A stretch of 52,196 bases of DNA, from assembly GCA_020442635.1 (NCBI GenBank), contig JAGRJR010000013.1, positions 1 through 52,196 on the forward strand, read 5' to 3'. The stretch comes from Lysobacterales bacterium (lineage in GTDB: Bacteria > Pseudomonadota > Gammaproteobacteria > Xanthomonadales > Marinicellaceae). How positions within the stretch are numbered: position 1 is the first letter of the stretch; each line of letters opens with the position of its first letter. Under the pieces are notes generated by a model, which saw nothing but the letters and a program-made list of their open reading frames with translations, made no database searches and had not been told where the DNA came from. Shown in pieces: positions 9,124-17,127 of the stretch. Both the position numbers and the translations under genes were made by a program.

Positions 9124-9144
9124 AATGTCCGTTAAAATATTGGC

Positions 9145-9567
9145 ATGGAATTGAATGACTTCTTACCTTACCAGTTATCTGTACTGAGTTTAAAAATATC
9201 CAAGGGTATTGCTGAGCACTATCAGGATCAATTTGGTATCAACATTTCCCAATGGCGGGTGCTGGTGATTCTGTATAAAAATCCTGACATCACAGCGAAG
9301 AGAATTGCCCAATTATCACAAATGGATAAAGTCCGTATCAGTCGAACCTTGAAGTCATTGGTGCAAAAGAAATACCTCAATGAAACCACCCACCCCTTGG
9401 ATGCACGCGCTAAAAACTATGAATTAAACGAACGGGGTCGATATTTAATGCGAGCCGTCATACCTGACGCATTGCGCTATGAAGAAGAACTGCTGAAAAA
9501 GCTGAGTGAACAAGAACGTGCAGACCTCCAGCATCTGTTGACCAAGTTCAATAAAATTTTAGAATAA
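9145..9567 (+). CDS. MarR-family regulator, probable controller of the tyrosine cluster
   Basis: 140 residues, a normal length for MarR. The winged-helix core runs from about residue 30 to 105: ISQWRVLVILYKNPDITAKRIAQL, then the recognition helix region KVRISRTLKSLVQKKYL and the wing DARAKNYELNERG. There is no signal peptide or membrane segment. No ribosome binding site is visible, and a possible -10 (TAAAAT) ends six bases before the ATG, so the transcript may be leaderless. Divergence from hppD across two palindromes suggests it represses both itself and the pathway, perhaps released by homogentisate or another intermediate; the ligand is inference. Confidence 0.9.
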   Translation: MELNDFLPYQLSVLSLKISKGIAEHYQDQFGINISQWRVLVILYKNPDITAKRIAQLSQMDKVRISRTLKSLVQKKYLNETTHPLDARAKNYELNERGRYLMRAVIPDALRYEEELLKKLSEQERADLQHLLTKFNKILE

Positions 9568-9573
9568 CTCATC

Positions 9574-10050
9574 ATGGGCATCAAAGAAAAATTCAATCGC
9601 AGTCAGTCGCCCGAAAAACTGAAACGAGTCATGAATTGGTATGGCCCCTATCTCGGTGCAGGTGTCAAAATTGAGCATATTGCTGAAGATTGGCGTGAAG
9701 TGCGGGTTGCCATGCACATGCGCTGGTACAACCGCAATGCAGTTGGCACTCATTTTGGCGGGTCGCTGTATTCGATGATTGATCCACACTATATGCTGAT
9801 GCTGATGAAAATATTGGGCAAAGAATATATCGTTTGGGATAAAGCTGCTCATATCGATTTTATCAAACCCGGTGAGGGCAAACTAACCGCGACCATGAAA
9901 ATCACCGATCAAATGCTCAATGACATCTTAGATAATACTGCTGCTGGCGAAAAATACTTGCCTGAATATCCCGTTGAAATCCTCAATGAACAAGATGAAC
10001 TGGTGGCAAAAGCCCTGAAAACGCTCTATATCAGAAAGAAGCGTAAGTAA
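9574..10050 (+). CDS. DUF4442 / PaaI-like hotdog-fold protein, putative acyl-CoA thioesterase
   Basis: 158 residues starting six bases after the marR stop, so probably translated from the same message. The sequence WYNRNAVGTHFGGSLYSMIDPHYMLMLMKILG is the central helix region of the DUF4442 hotdog family, with Asn/His/Gly and Asp residues where thioesterases of this fold place their active site. Later, HIDFIKPGEGKLTATMKIT is the usual beta strand. The substrate is unknown. Pairing with a tyrosine-cluster regulator might indicate hydrolysis of an aromatic or acetoacetyl-CoA by-product, but this is inference. Confidence 0.8.
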   Translation: MGIKEKFNRSQSPEKLKRVMNWYGPYLGAGVKIEHIAEDWREVRVAMHMRWYNRNAVGTHFGGSLYSMIDPHYMLMLMKILGKEYIVWDKAAHIDFIKPGEGKLTATMKITDQMLNDILDNTAAGEKYLPEYPVEILNEQDELVAKALKTLYIRKKRK

Positions 10051-10060
10051 TTATACATAG

Positions 10061-10094
10061 TGGTTCCCATGCTCCAGCGTGGAAAACCATTTTT
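10061..10094 (+). terminator. Likely terminator of the marR/DUF4442 unit
   Basis: TGGTTCCCATGC and GCGTGGAAAACCA form an imperfect stem with a 4-base loop, followed by TTTTTC on the plus strand. It lies between converging genes (stop at 10050 and stop at 10094) and may work in both directions. Confidence 0.55.
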
Positions 10095-11962
10095 CAGCCT
10101 TTAGATTCCAACTCATCCCAGCGCTCGAAAGCGACTTGTAACTGCTGTTCTTTTTCCGCCAGTTCGGTGGTAACTCTTTTTATGGTTTCTGCATCCTGAC
10201 TGTAAAAATCCGGATCACAGACTTGTTCAGACAGTTCTGCTATTTCAGTTTCCAATTGATCAATCTTACCCGGCAATTGTTCCAATTCGTGTTTGTCTTT
10301 AAAGGTCAGCTTATTGCTATTGTCTTTCTTTGGTTTGGTGTTATTGGTCTTGGCTGGTTTTTCTTCGGCTTTAACGGGTTCTGGTTTTCTGCGTTGTCGT
10401 AAATAATCCTCATAACCACCGACGTATTCATTGACTTCATATACGCCATCAACCGGAAGTTCAAACACCAGTGTTTGGGTACAGACATTATCAATAAAAT
10501 CCCGGTCATGACTGATCAGAATCAACGTACCTTGAAACTCAAACAGTAAATCCTGTAATAAATCCAAGGTTTCCATATCCAAATCATTGGTCGGTTCATC
10601 CATCACTATAACATTAGCTGGCCGGGCAAATAACCTAGCCAATAACAACCTTGAACGTTCACCACCGGATAACACGCTGGCCGGCCCGCGTATTTTTTCT
10701 GCACTGAATAAAAAGTCCTGTAAATAGGAAATTACATGGCGTGGTTTACCATTAACCGTAACAAAATCAGTACCCAATTGCAGGTTGTTTTGTACTGTAT
10801 CATCTTCATTGATGGTGGCTTTGAGTTGATCAAAATAAGCAATCTCTAAACCAGTACCCAATTTAACGCTGCCAGTTTGTGGCTCCAGTTCGCCCAATAA
10901 CAATTGCACCAAGGTGGTTTTGCCTACGCCATTGGGGCCAATGATACCGACTTTATCACCACGCATGATTTTGGTGGTTAGCCCTTCAACAATGGTTTGC
11001 TCAGCGTACTTAAAACCCAGGTTATGGGTGACGATGACTTTTTTACCGCTGGCTTCGGCCACGTTAATACTGGCTTTACTGGTACCACTTTGGGTTCGGC
11101 GATTTTGTCGTTCCTCACGCAAGGCCATCAAATCCTTAACCCGGCTTTCAGAACGTGTTCGTCTGGCTTTTATGCCTTGTCTGACCCAGATTTCTTCCTG
11201 GCTCAGCTTTTTATCCATACGTTCCCATTCCTTAACTTCAGCGGCCAGTCGGTCTTCCCTGCGTTTTAAGTATGTGGGATAGTCACAGTCATATTGATAA
11301 ATTTTGCCCCGATCCAATTCCAGAATACCATTGGCGATGCTACGCAGAAAGGTTCGATCATGGGTAACAAAAACCACAGCACAATGCAGTTTATTGACCA
11401 TTTCCTGAAGCCACAAAATACTGTCAATATCCAAATGGTTAGTCGGTTCATCAAGCAATAAAATATCTGGCTGTTGTACCAAAGCAGCGGCCAAATTAAT
11501 GCGCCGGCGAACACCACCAGACAGTGATTTAATCACGTCATCAGGATTCAGCTTAAGTTGGGTGGTGACAATTTCGATTTGTTGTAACAAACTCCAGCCA
11601 TTGTGTTCATCAATGGTGTGCTGTAATTGAGCCATATTCTCAGGATCAGCGGTTTGCTCATATTGTTCAAGAGCAAAACCCACTTCACCCAAAGCATGCA
11701 GTAAAAAAGCACGTACGGTTGATTCGGATTCATTGGCTGCAGATTGTTTCATCATGGCTACTTTGATACCATCCTGCTTAACCACCTGACCGTCATCAAT
11801 GGGCATTTCATCCGCCAGAATTTTCAACAACGTCGATTTACCTTCACCATTTCGACCAATCAGCGCCAATTTTTGCCCTTTATTGATGGTTAGGTTAACT
11901 TCATCCAATATCGGATGCGAGCCAAAATCAATACAAACTTTATCAAAACTGATGAGGGACAT
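10094..11962 (-). CDS. uup: ABC-F ATPase Uup
   Basis: 622 residues. Two ABC cassettes without membrane segments define an ABC-F protein. Cassette 1 has Walker A GRNGEGKST, signature LSGGVRRR and Walker B ILLLDEPTNHLD. Cassette 2 has GPNGVGKTT, LSGGERSR and VIVMDEPTNDLD. Between them is the charged linker typical of ABC-F. The C-terminal 70 residues (LPGKIDQLETEIAELSEQ and onward) form the coiled-coil DNA-binding extension that marks Uup rather than EttA or YheS. Uup affects precise transposon excision and ribosome-related functions in E. coli. It converges on the marR/DUF4442 unit. Confidence 0.93.
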   Translation of the reverse strand: MSLISFDKVCIDFGSHPILDEVNLTINKGQKLALIGRNGEGKSTLLKILADEMPIDDGQVVKQDGIKVAMMKQSAANESESTVRAFLLHALGEVGFALEQYEQTADPENMAQLQHTIDEHNGWSLLQQIEIVTTQLKLNPDDVIKSLSGGVRRRINLAAALVQQPDILLLDEPTNHLDIDSILWLQEMVNKLHCAVVFVTHDRTFLRSIANGILELDRGKIYQYDCDYPTYLKRREDRLAAEVKEWERMDKKLSQEEIWVRQGIKARRTRSESRVKDLMALREERQNRRTQSGTSKASINVAEASGKKVIVTHNLGFKYAEQTIVEGLTTKIMRGDKVGIIGPNGVGKTTLVQLLLGELEPQTGSVKLGTGLEIAYFDQLKATINEDDTVQNNLQLGTDFVTVNGKPRHVISYLQDFLFSAEKIRGPASVLSGGERSRLLLARLFARPANVIVMDEPTNDLDMETLDLLQDLLFEFQGTLILISHDRDFIDNVCTQTLVFELPVDGVYEVNEYVGGYEDYLRQRRKPEPVKAEEKPAKTNNTKPKKDNSNKLTFKDKHELEQLPGKIDQLETEIAELSEQVCDPDFYSQDAETIKRVTTELAEKEQQLQVAFERWDELESKG

Positions 11963-12186
11963 AGAAAATTCAAAATTAAACCGGCGCTCATTGTAACCGA
12001 TTAGTCACTCTATCCATTGGCTCATTCGAGTAAAATATTGACCAAATTTGGCACGATAAAAAAAAACAACTGACTTTGCTTCAAATCTTTTGACCGTCAT
12101 CACAAAAACATCCAAAAACTGTTGCTAAAAATATTAGCAACGACTACTGATCCATTAAGATAACCAGTAATTGAAAACATTGATAT

Positions 12187-14463
12187 ATGTTGAAAACTGT
12201 TCCAAAGCTTAATCTAACCATACCAGATCACACCATCCTTGATAAAATTGGCGAAGGTGGCATGTCGGCAGTCTATCTTGCCCGACAGATTTCACTGCAA
12301 CGTAAAGTTGCGATCAAGATTTTGAAAAAACTGGTTATGGATGACAAAACCCTGGCCGAACGATTTGTAAATGAAGCCAAGACAGTGGCTTCGCTGGATC
12401 ATCCTTACATTATCAGCATTTACGAAGCCAAGAAGCTGCCTTCTGGCTTGGCCTATTTCACCATGCCCTATTTAACTCATGGTGATTTTGGCGAAATCAT
12501 TTGTACCAACTCAGATCATTTGATTGAGTTATTAAGCCAGATTTGTGACGGATTATCACATGCACATAAACATGGAGTGATTCATCGGGATTTGAAACCA
12601 GACAATATCTTATTTGATCAATTTGGTCGCATCAAAATTGCTGATTTTGGTATTGCCATATCGAAAAATACCGAAAGAAAAACCAAGGAGACCCAAATTC
12701 TTGGCAGTGCACATTACATGAGCCCGGAACACATTCAATCCAGAAGTATTGATCACCGCAGCGACATTTACTCTTTGGGTTGTATTATTTACGAAAAAAT
12801 CACTGGCGATCATGTATTTAATGAGAAAAATGATTTCCAAATTCTGATGGCTCACATCAACAAACCAATCCCTGAGTTACCATCAGCACTGGCCATCTGG
12901 CAACCAGTGATTGACAAGTGTCTTGCCAAAAATCCGGATGACCGTTTTCAGTCGGTTGAACAGGTTAAAGAAGCCTTGATGGCGATTAAATACCATAAGG
13001 AGCAACTTTCCCATCCATCACCAACTAAACAGGCACTCGATTTTCGTAAATATTTAAAAATGCCTTATTGGGGTGTCGCTGCTGGTTTGTTGGTCGTTCT
13101 CGGTGTCGCGCTGACTTGGTTGATGACAGGAGCTCCTGATGGCAACAATCACAACAATATTCCGTTGGTTAGCAATGAGGAAACAGGCCCTGAAAAAGAA
13201 GTTGTTGAAAACAACACTCTGCCACCATCTGAGCCCTTGGAAATCACAGTGGGGGTGGTGGAAACGCCCCCAGATGAAGATTCGCAAAATACGGAACTGA
13301 TAGACATCACTGGTAATTTGGACAATGAACAAATCAATGAAATGTCGATTGAAGTGACCTTAAATGAAGCCCAACAATTGCTGCAACAATACCGCTTGAC
13401 TAAACCCAAAGGTGAAAATGCAGCCGATAAGTTTCAGAAAATATTATTGGCTCAACCGGATCATGTTGAAGCACAACAAGGCATGAAGCAAGTCGGTGTT
13501 TACTACTTCAATTTAATCAACAGTAAACTTGAGGGTGCTGATAGCACTGATATCACTGACGCGGTTAAACACACTGAATCTCTGGTCAATTACTTCGACA
13601 CCTACAAAATTGACCGCAAACAATTTGCCACCCATATCAAACCAATCATCGATCAAACACAACAATGGGTTGAAAACGCAGTTGCTAAACGAAGACCTGA
13701 CTTGAAAGCCGATGACCTGTTAACTATCGCTGGCCTGCTTTCAAACAACAGTCAAAACGTGGTTGATTTACAAAAAAGATATAACAACATACCCCAAAAA
13801 GGAAATGTGGTATCAACTTATCAGAGCCACTCATTTGTTTTTATCCCTGTTAACAATCAATCAGGTCTTAAAGACTTTGAAATAAGTCAAACTGAGGTAA
13901 CTGTGGCTCAATTTAAAACTTTTGCCGGTGACAAATTCACCGATGAAAAATGCCACCACTACGATAAAAAAGTATTTTTCAAAAAAACCTGGTTGAAACC
14001 GCCTTTTGATCAGGCTGACAACCATCCAGTGGTTTGTATTTCTTATAGTAATGCACAAGCTTATGCGCAATGGCTGAGCCAACAATCGGGTAGTACATAC
14101 CGTTTACCCACCGCGATAGAATGGCAATACCTTAATAAGCAAGTGAGCACCACTCACGACTGTAAGGCAGCCAATCTGGCAGGTACTGAAGTGAGCGAAG
14201 AAAATAAAGCCACCAATCTACCTTTAAACTGTCGGGACAATTATCTGTTCACAGCTCCAGTTAAATCGTTTTCCGGTAACACCAACCTCTATGATTTTAA
14301 TGGCAATGTAGCCGAATGGGTCAGCCATTGTGCTGGCAATAATGGTTGCGCTGCCGGCAGTTCATGGCGGACTGGACAAGGCGCCAACAACACATTAACT
14401 GAAAGCATTGCCAATGGTGAAACTCATTCACACATAGGTTTCAGATTGGTAAAGGAAATTTAA
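12187..14463 (+). CDS. Membrane-anchored Ser/Thr protein kinase with C-terminal FGE/SUMF1-like domain
   Basis: 758 residues. The kinase domain (about 15-270) is complete: Gly loop GEGGMSAVYLA, VAIKILK lysine, catalytic HRDLKPDN, DFGIA and an SPEH sequence in the APE position. One membrane segment follows near residues 297-318 (WGVAAGLLVVLGVALTWLM), so the kinase is cytoplasmic and the rest is periplasmic. The outer part has an acidic linker, a helical region, then from about 550 a formylglycine-generating-enzyme-like fold: FVFIPV, ISQTEVTVAQF, YRLPTAIEWQYL, DFNGNVAEWV and a final HIGFRLVKE. In such fusions this domain may be a sensor rather than an enzyme. No obvious partner gene is adjacent. 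Confidence 0.92.
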   Translation: MLKTVPKLNLTIPDHTILDKIGEGGMSAVYLARQISLQRKVAIKILKKLVMDDKTLAERFVNEAKTVASLDHPYIISIYEAKKLPSGLAYFTMPYLTHGDFGEIICTNSDHLIELLSQICDGLSHAHKHGVIHRDLKPDNILFDQFGRIKIADFGIAISKNTERKTKETQILGSAHYMSPEHIQSRSIDHRSDIYSLGCIIYEKITGDHVFNEKNDFQILMAHINKPIPELPSALAIWQPVIDKCLAKNPDDRFQSVEQVKEALMAIKYHKEQLSHPSPTKQALDFRKYLKMPYWGVAAGLLVVLGVALTWLMTGAPDGNNHNNIPLVSNEETGPEKEVVENNTLPPSEPLEITVGVVETPPDEDSQNTELIDITGNLDNEQINEMSIEVTLNEAQQLLQQYRLTKPKGENAADKFQKILLAQPDHVEAQQGMKQVGVYYFNLINSKLEGADSTDITDAVKHTESLVNYFDTYKIDRKQFATHIKPIIDQTQQWVENAVAKRRPDLKADDLLTIAGLLSNNSQNVVDLQKRYNNIPQKGNVVSTYQSHSFVFIPVNNQSGLKDFEISQTEVTVAQFKTFAGDKFTDEKCHHYDKKVFFKKTWLKPPFDQADNHPVVCISYSNAQAYAQWLSQQSGSTYRLPTAIEWQYLNKQVSTTHDCKAANLAGTEVSEENKATNLPLNCRDNYLFTAPVKSFSGNTNLYDFNGNVAEWVSHCAGNNGCAAGSSWRTGQGANNTLTESIANGETHSHIGFRLVKEI

Positions 14464-14468
14464 ACCAA

Positions 14469-14510
14469 TGAGACCTTTGCGAAATTTTGGACAAGTGAGA
14501 AAAGGTCTCA
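14469..14510. repeat. Inverted repeat with IS-end-like GAGACC termini between converging genes
   Basis: TGAGACCTTT and AAAGGTCTCA are perfect 10-base arms around 22 bases; the right arm includes the stop codon of acpH. It may act as a shared transcription end, though no T run follows. The left end, GAGACCTTTGCGAAAT, resembles the termini of IS1031-group IS5-family elements as I remember them. Confidence 0.6.
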
Positions 14511-15122
14511 ATACAAATAATGGTAGGTGGCACTTCCCAATGGGTGGGTTTTGAACACCTGAATCAATTCAGGAAAAAAAACCATAAAATCATTTTCCAA
14601 TGCTGTGTACTGCGATTCAATGGCATCAATGTATTGACTGGCAGTTTCTTTTTTCTTAGCCCTGTCTGACAATCGCAAGTCTATGCGCTCAAGTGCTGTC
14701 AATAACTCCACAAAAGTTCGATAGCGACCCAACAAATTCGACTCAACCATTCGCTTGACAATTTGTTGTGGTTTGGGCGGATAAAACGATGCAGCCTGGT
14801 TAGCTGCACCGTTAAAATATGCCAGATAGGTATCTAACTCCCAACGACAGAATTGACTCCAATTGATAGATAAAAAGTGGTCATACAGTAAATCGAGAAC
14901 CACACCTTTTAAATGTCCATCCTCTCCAAGACGTTTTTTACTGGCACTGATTAATTGATGCTGGTCAGTGAATTTATCAATGGCTTTGTGCATCTTCATA
15001 CCTTGTTTCAAATGATCGTTAGCATCTTTCCACACTTTGCCTTTCATGGGATCAGCCAACACATTACCCAATTGGTATTCAATGTTCTTTTTAGAAAGCA
15101 AAGTATGCGCAAGCCAATTCAT
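14508..15122 (-). CDS. acpH: ACP phosphodiesterase AcpH
   Basis: 204 residues, close to the usual 190-200. The start MNWLAHTLLS with GNVLADPMKG and HKAIDKFTDQH matches the AcpH (DUF479) family, an HD-like metal-dependent fold with conserved Asn/His/Asp residues. The enzyme removes 4'-phosphopantetheine from acyl carrier protein. Later landmarks LKGVVLDLLYDHFLSINW fit as well. It converges on the kinase gene, with the stop codon inside an inverted repeat. No operon partner is visible. Confidence 0.9.
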   Translation of the reverse strand: MNWLAHTLLSKKNIEYQLGNVLADPMKGKVWKDANDHLKQGMKMHKAIDKFTDQHQLISASKKRLGEDGHLKGVVLDLLYDHFLSINWSQFCRWELDTYLAYFNGAANQAASFYPPKPQQIVKRMVESNLLGRYRTFVELLTALERIDLRLSDRAKKKETASQYIDAIESQYTALENDFMVFFPELIQVFKTHPLGSATYHYLY

Positions 15123-15231
15123 GTCATTGTATATATTTTGTAAACATGATGATTTTAAATGACTTTACACACAGTTGAGAAAAGAAATAATTGTTATAAT
15201 TATTCATCACATACAAAGCACCGGAGTTTCA

Positions 15232-15999
15232 ATGAATAAAATTGGGTTATATTTTTCAGTCATCATGATGGCTGCCTGTTCACAAACACCTAAATCCAAC
15301 CAACCAGAAACAGCTACCCCGTTAGCCAAAGCGCTGGCGGCTGAAGACCGCACTGAAGCTGATAAAACCAGAGATGCACGCAGTCGACCTGATGTCACAT
15401 TAACAATGCTGGACATTGGTCCTGGCGATGTGGTGTTTGACGTATTTGCTGGAGGTGGATATTATTCCGACTTGATTGCACGCATTGTTGGAGAAGATGG
15501 TAAGGTTTATTTACACAACAACCAAGCTTATCGAAACTTTGTTAAGGATGCATTATCCCAGCGCATGGCTGAAAACAACATGCCACAATTGATTCAACAT
15601 GACCGGGAAGTTGATGACTTGGATATCCAACCCAATTCTTTGGATGCCGCCATGATCATCATGTCTTATCATGATTTGTTTTATGATGATTCTGAAAATA
15701 ACTGGCCGCAAATAGACCATCAGGATTTTATGCAACAAATTCATCAAGGACTGAAACCAGGTGCCCGTTTTCTGATTGTTGACCATCAAGCCAATAAAGG
15801 TCGTGGTGCACAAGATACCAAATCCTTACACCGCATTGAAAAAGACTACGCCATCAAGCGCATTGAAGCCATCGGTTTCAAACTGATCGCAGAATCAGCG
15901 GTATTATCCAACCTTGAAGACGACAAAAACCAATCCGTATTCGCCCCGGATATCCGCGGCAAAACTGATCGATTTATTGTGGTTTTTCAAAAACTGTAG
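15232..15999 (+). CDS. Lipoprotein with class I methyltransferase fold (COG4798-like)
   Basis: 255 residues from the ATG at 15232, chosen because GGAG lies six bases upstream and the protein then begins with a short signal ending MMAAC, a lipobox-like cysteine; an earlier TTG would add 19 residues. The body has a Rossmann methyltransferase layout: VVFDVFAGGGYYSDLIARIVG (SAM loop), then KVYLHNN, and AAMIIMSYHDLFY where motif IV would lie. The N-terminal region RTEADKTRDARSRPDVTL matches COG4798 predicted methyltransferases, many of which are exported. SAM is not expected in the periplasm, so its true activity is unclear. Confidence 0.85.
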   Translation: MNKIGLYFSVIMMAACSQTPKSNQPETATPLAKALAAEDRTEADKTRDARSRPDVTLTMLDIGPGDVVFDVFAGGGYYSDLIARIVGEDGKVYLHNNQAYRNFVKDALSQRMAENNMPQLIQHDREVDDLDIQPNSLDAAMIIMSYHDLFYDDSENNWPQIDHQDFMQQIHQGLKPGARFLIVDHQANKGRGAQDTKSLHRIEKDYAIKRIEAIGFKLIAESAVLSNLEDDKNQSVFAPDIRGKTDRFIVVFQKL

Positions 16000-16020
16000 T
16001 CAATTTAATAGGAAATAATA

Positions 16021-16046
16021 GGGCGTTAATCAGTAAATTAACGCCC
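16021..16046. terminator. Perfect 9-bp stem after the lipoprotein gene
   Basis: GGGCGTTAA and TTAACGCCC pair around an 8-base loop, 21 bases beyond the stop at 15999. There is no T run, so intrinsic termination is possible but not certain. Confidence 0.5.
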
Positions 16047-16130
16047 ATCACCATGGTTGAAAAAGCTGCCGCCTGATCGCACGGCAATTTCAAATGGCAT
16101 GTTTGGCAGACTACTGCTGATTGTTACACA

Positions 16131-16352
16131 TCATTCTTCGATTAAAATTTTCATCATTTGCTTGTGTCTATTTAGGAAATCTCTGGTGATTTCATAGTGT
16201 TCAGTATCTTCATAAGTTGTTTCGTAAATACCACTATCGCCAAATTGATATATTTTAGCCCTAGGGTAGGCCAAAAGAATTGGTGAATGTGTAGCAATAA
16301 TAAATTGAGAACCCTCTTCAACTAACTGGTGAATTGCCGAAATTGCAGTCAA
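16131..16352 (-). pseudogene. C-terminal remnant of an AAA-family ATPase (COG3910-like)
   Basis: About 73 codons remain. They contain GSQFIIATHSPILLAYPRAKIYQF, with the His-containing switch of SMC/ABC-type ATPases, and YEDTEHYEITRDFLNR, the usual end of these roughly 240-residue predicted ATPases. Immediately upstream in frame is a TGA, with no ATG and no trace of Walker A, signature or Walker B. The missing 165 or so residues are not found in any frame up to 16578. It is therefore a truncated relic, not a functional small gene. Confidence 0.75.
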
Positions 16353-16380
16353 AAGTCAGGCAAAAAACACATAAGGGTAG

Positions 16381-16432
16381 TTGGCTTCAGCCGACCTCTT
16401 AACGCAACCGAAATCAGGTTGGCCGAAGTCAA
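16381..16432 (+). repeat. Imperfect 16-bp hairpin in the 226-base stretch upstream of the membrane protein
   Basis: Arms 16381-16396 and 16417-16432 are complementary at 15 of 16 positions as plus-strand RNA if two G-U pairs are counted. On the other strand the same positions become mismatches, so a plus-strand RNA structure fits better. The rest of 16353-16578 shows no gene. Confidence 0.45.
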
Positions 16433-16578
16433 TACTGATCATTTCAACCCTAACAATCTCACAATATTTCATTCAGATTACAGTCCTGTTTCATATAGTC
16501 AATAAATCTAATAATTCTTAGCCTTGTGAGACTGGATTGGTTAGAATCGCAGTTTTTTAGCATAACCATTCAACCCAA

Positions 16579-17094
16579 ATGAAATTATTGAACCTTGAGC
16601 AAAAAAGCCAGTTTTTGTACGCAGCCCTAAAAGAAGCTCAAGACAACATCAGAACCTACGACACCAAAGCACAGATTGTTGGTATTGGCTTTATTTTTAC
16701 CATCGGCATGGTGATTAAATTCAATACTTGGCAAAGTATTTCAACGCAATGGAATCAACTGGCCGTCATCACCACTTGGGTATTGATTATTGTACCTGCT
16801 GTGTATTTTGGCTCGGTCTTGTATCCTACCCGTCGGGTTGCGCCCCATGTACTGAAAAACAAGGAAATTGTTAAAGGCCTGTTTTATATGAACCAGGCTG
16901 AAAATGTCTCGGAATATGTCAACAATCTGGCTTCAATGGATCTTGAACAAGAGTTGTCCTATGAATTGCTTAAGGTTTCTTACCTGCGTGATTTAAAAAG
17001 GCGCCGTTTTTTATTGGCGTTATCAGTGGCCTCGTTCAGCTTGGTGTTTTTATTCGTTTTACAGTTGTTACCTCTGATGAAATGGGTTAAATGA
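16579..17094 (+). CDS. Three-helix membrane protein resembling Pycsar TM effectors (DUF5706-like)
   Basis: 171 residues. The N-terminal amphipathic helix leads to NIRTYDTKAQIVGIGFIFTIGMV, which looks like the D-x-K-A-x-x-x-x-x motif before the first membrane helix in PycTM/DUF5706 proteins. Membrane segments lie at about 34-51, 60-83 and 146-166. Between the second and third is a roughly 60-residue cytoplasmic helical region ending LRDLKRRRFLLAL. The ATG at 16579 has no clear ribosome binding site. PycTM proteins are membrane-disrupting effectors switched on by cCMP or cUMP and are normally encoded beside a cyclase. No cyclase is present here, so the assignment is tentative. Confidence 0.6.
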   Translation: MKLLNLEQKSQFLYAALKEAQDNIRTYDTKAQIVGIGFIFTIGMVIKFNTWQSISTQWNQLAVITTWVLIIVPAVYFGSVLYPTRRVAPHVLKNKEIVKGLFYMNQAENVSEYVNNLASMDLEQELSYELLKVSYLRDLKRRRFLLALSVASFSLVFLFVLQLLPLMKWVK

Positions 17095-17127
17095 ATCAGT
17101 AAATTTGAATCAGTTAACCCAATCACA

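Larger units (their letters stand above)
9070..9138. promoter_or_regulatory. Divergent promoter region of hppD and the marR gene
   Basis: On the minus strand TATAAA (9072-9077) is a good -10 for hppD, placing its -35 around 9095-9100. On the plus strand TAAAAT (9133-9138) is a possible -10 for the MarR gene, placing its -35 around 9110-9115. Each -35 falls inside one of the two palindromes listed separately. Promoter positions are inferred from sequence alone. Confidence 0.5.
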
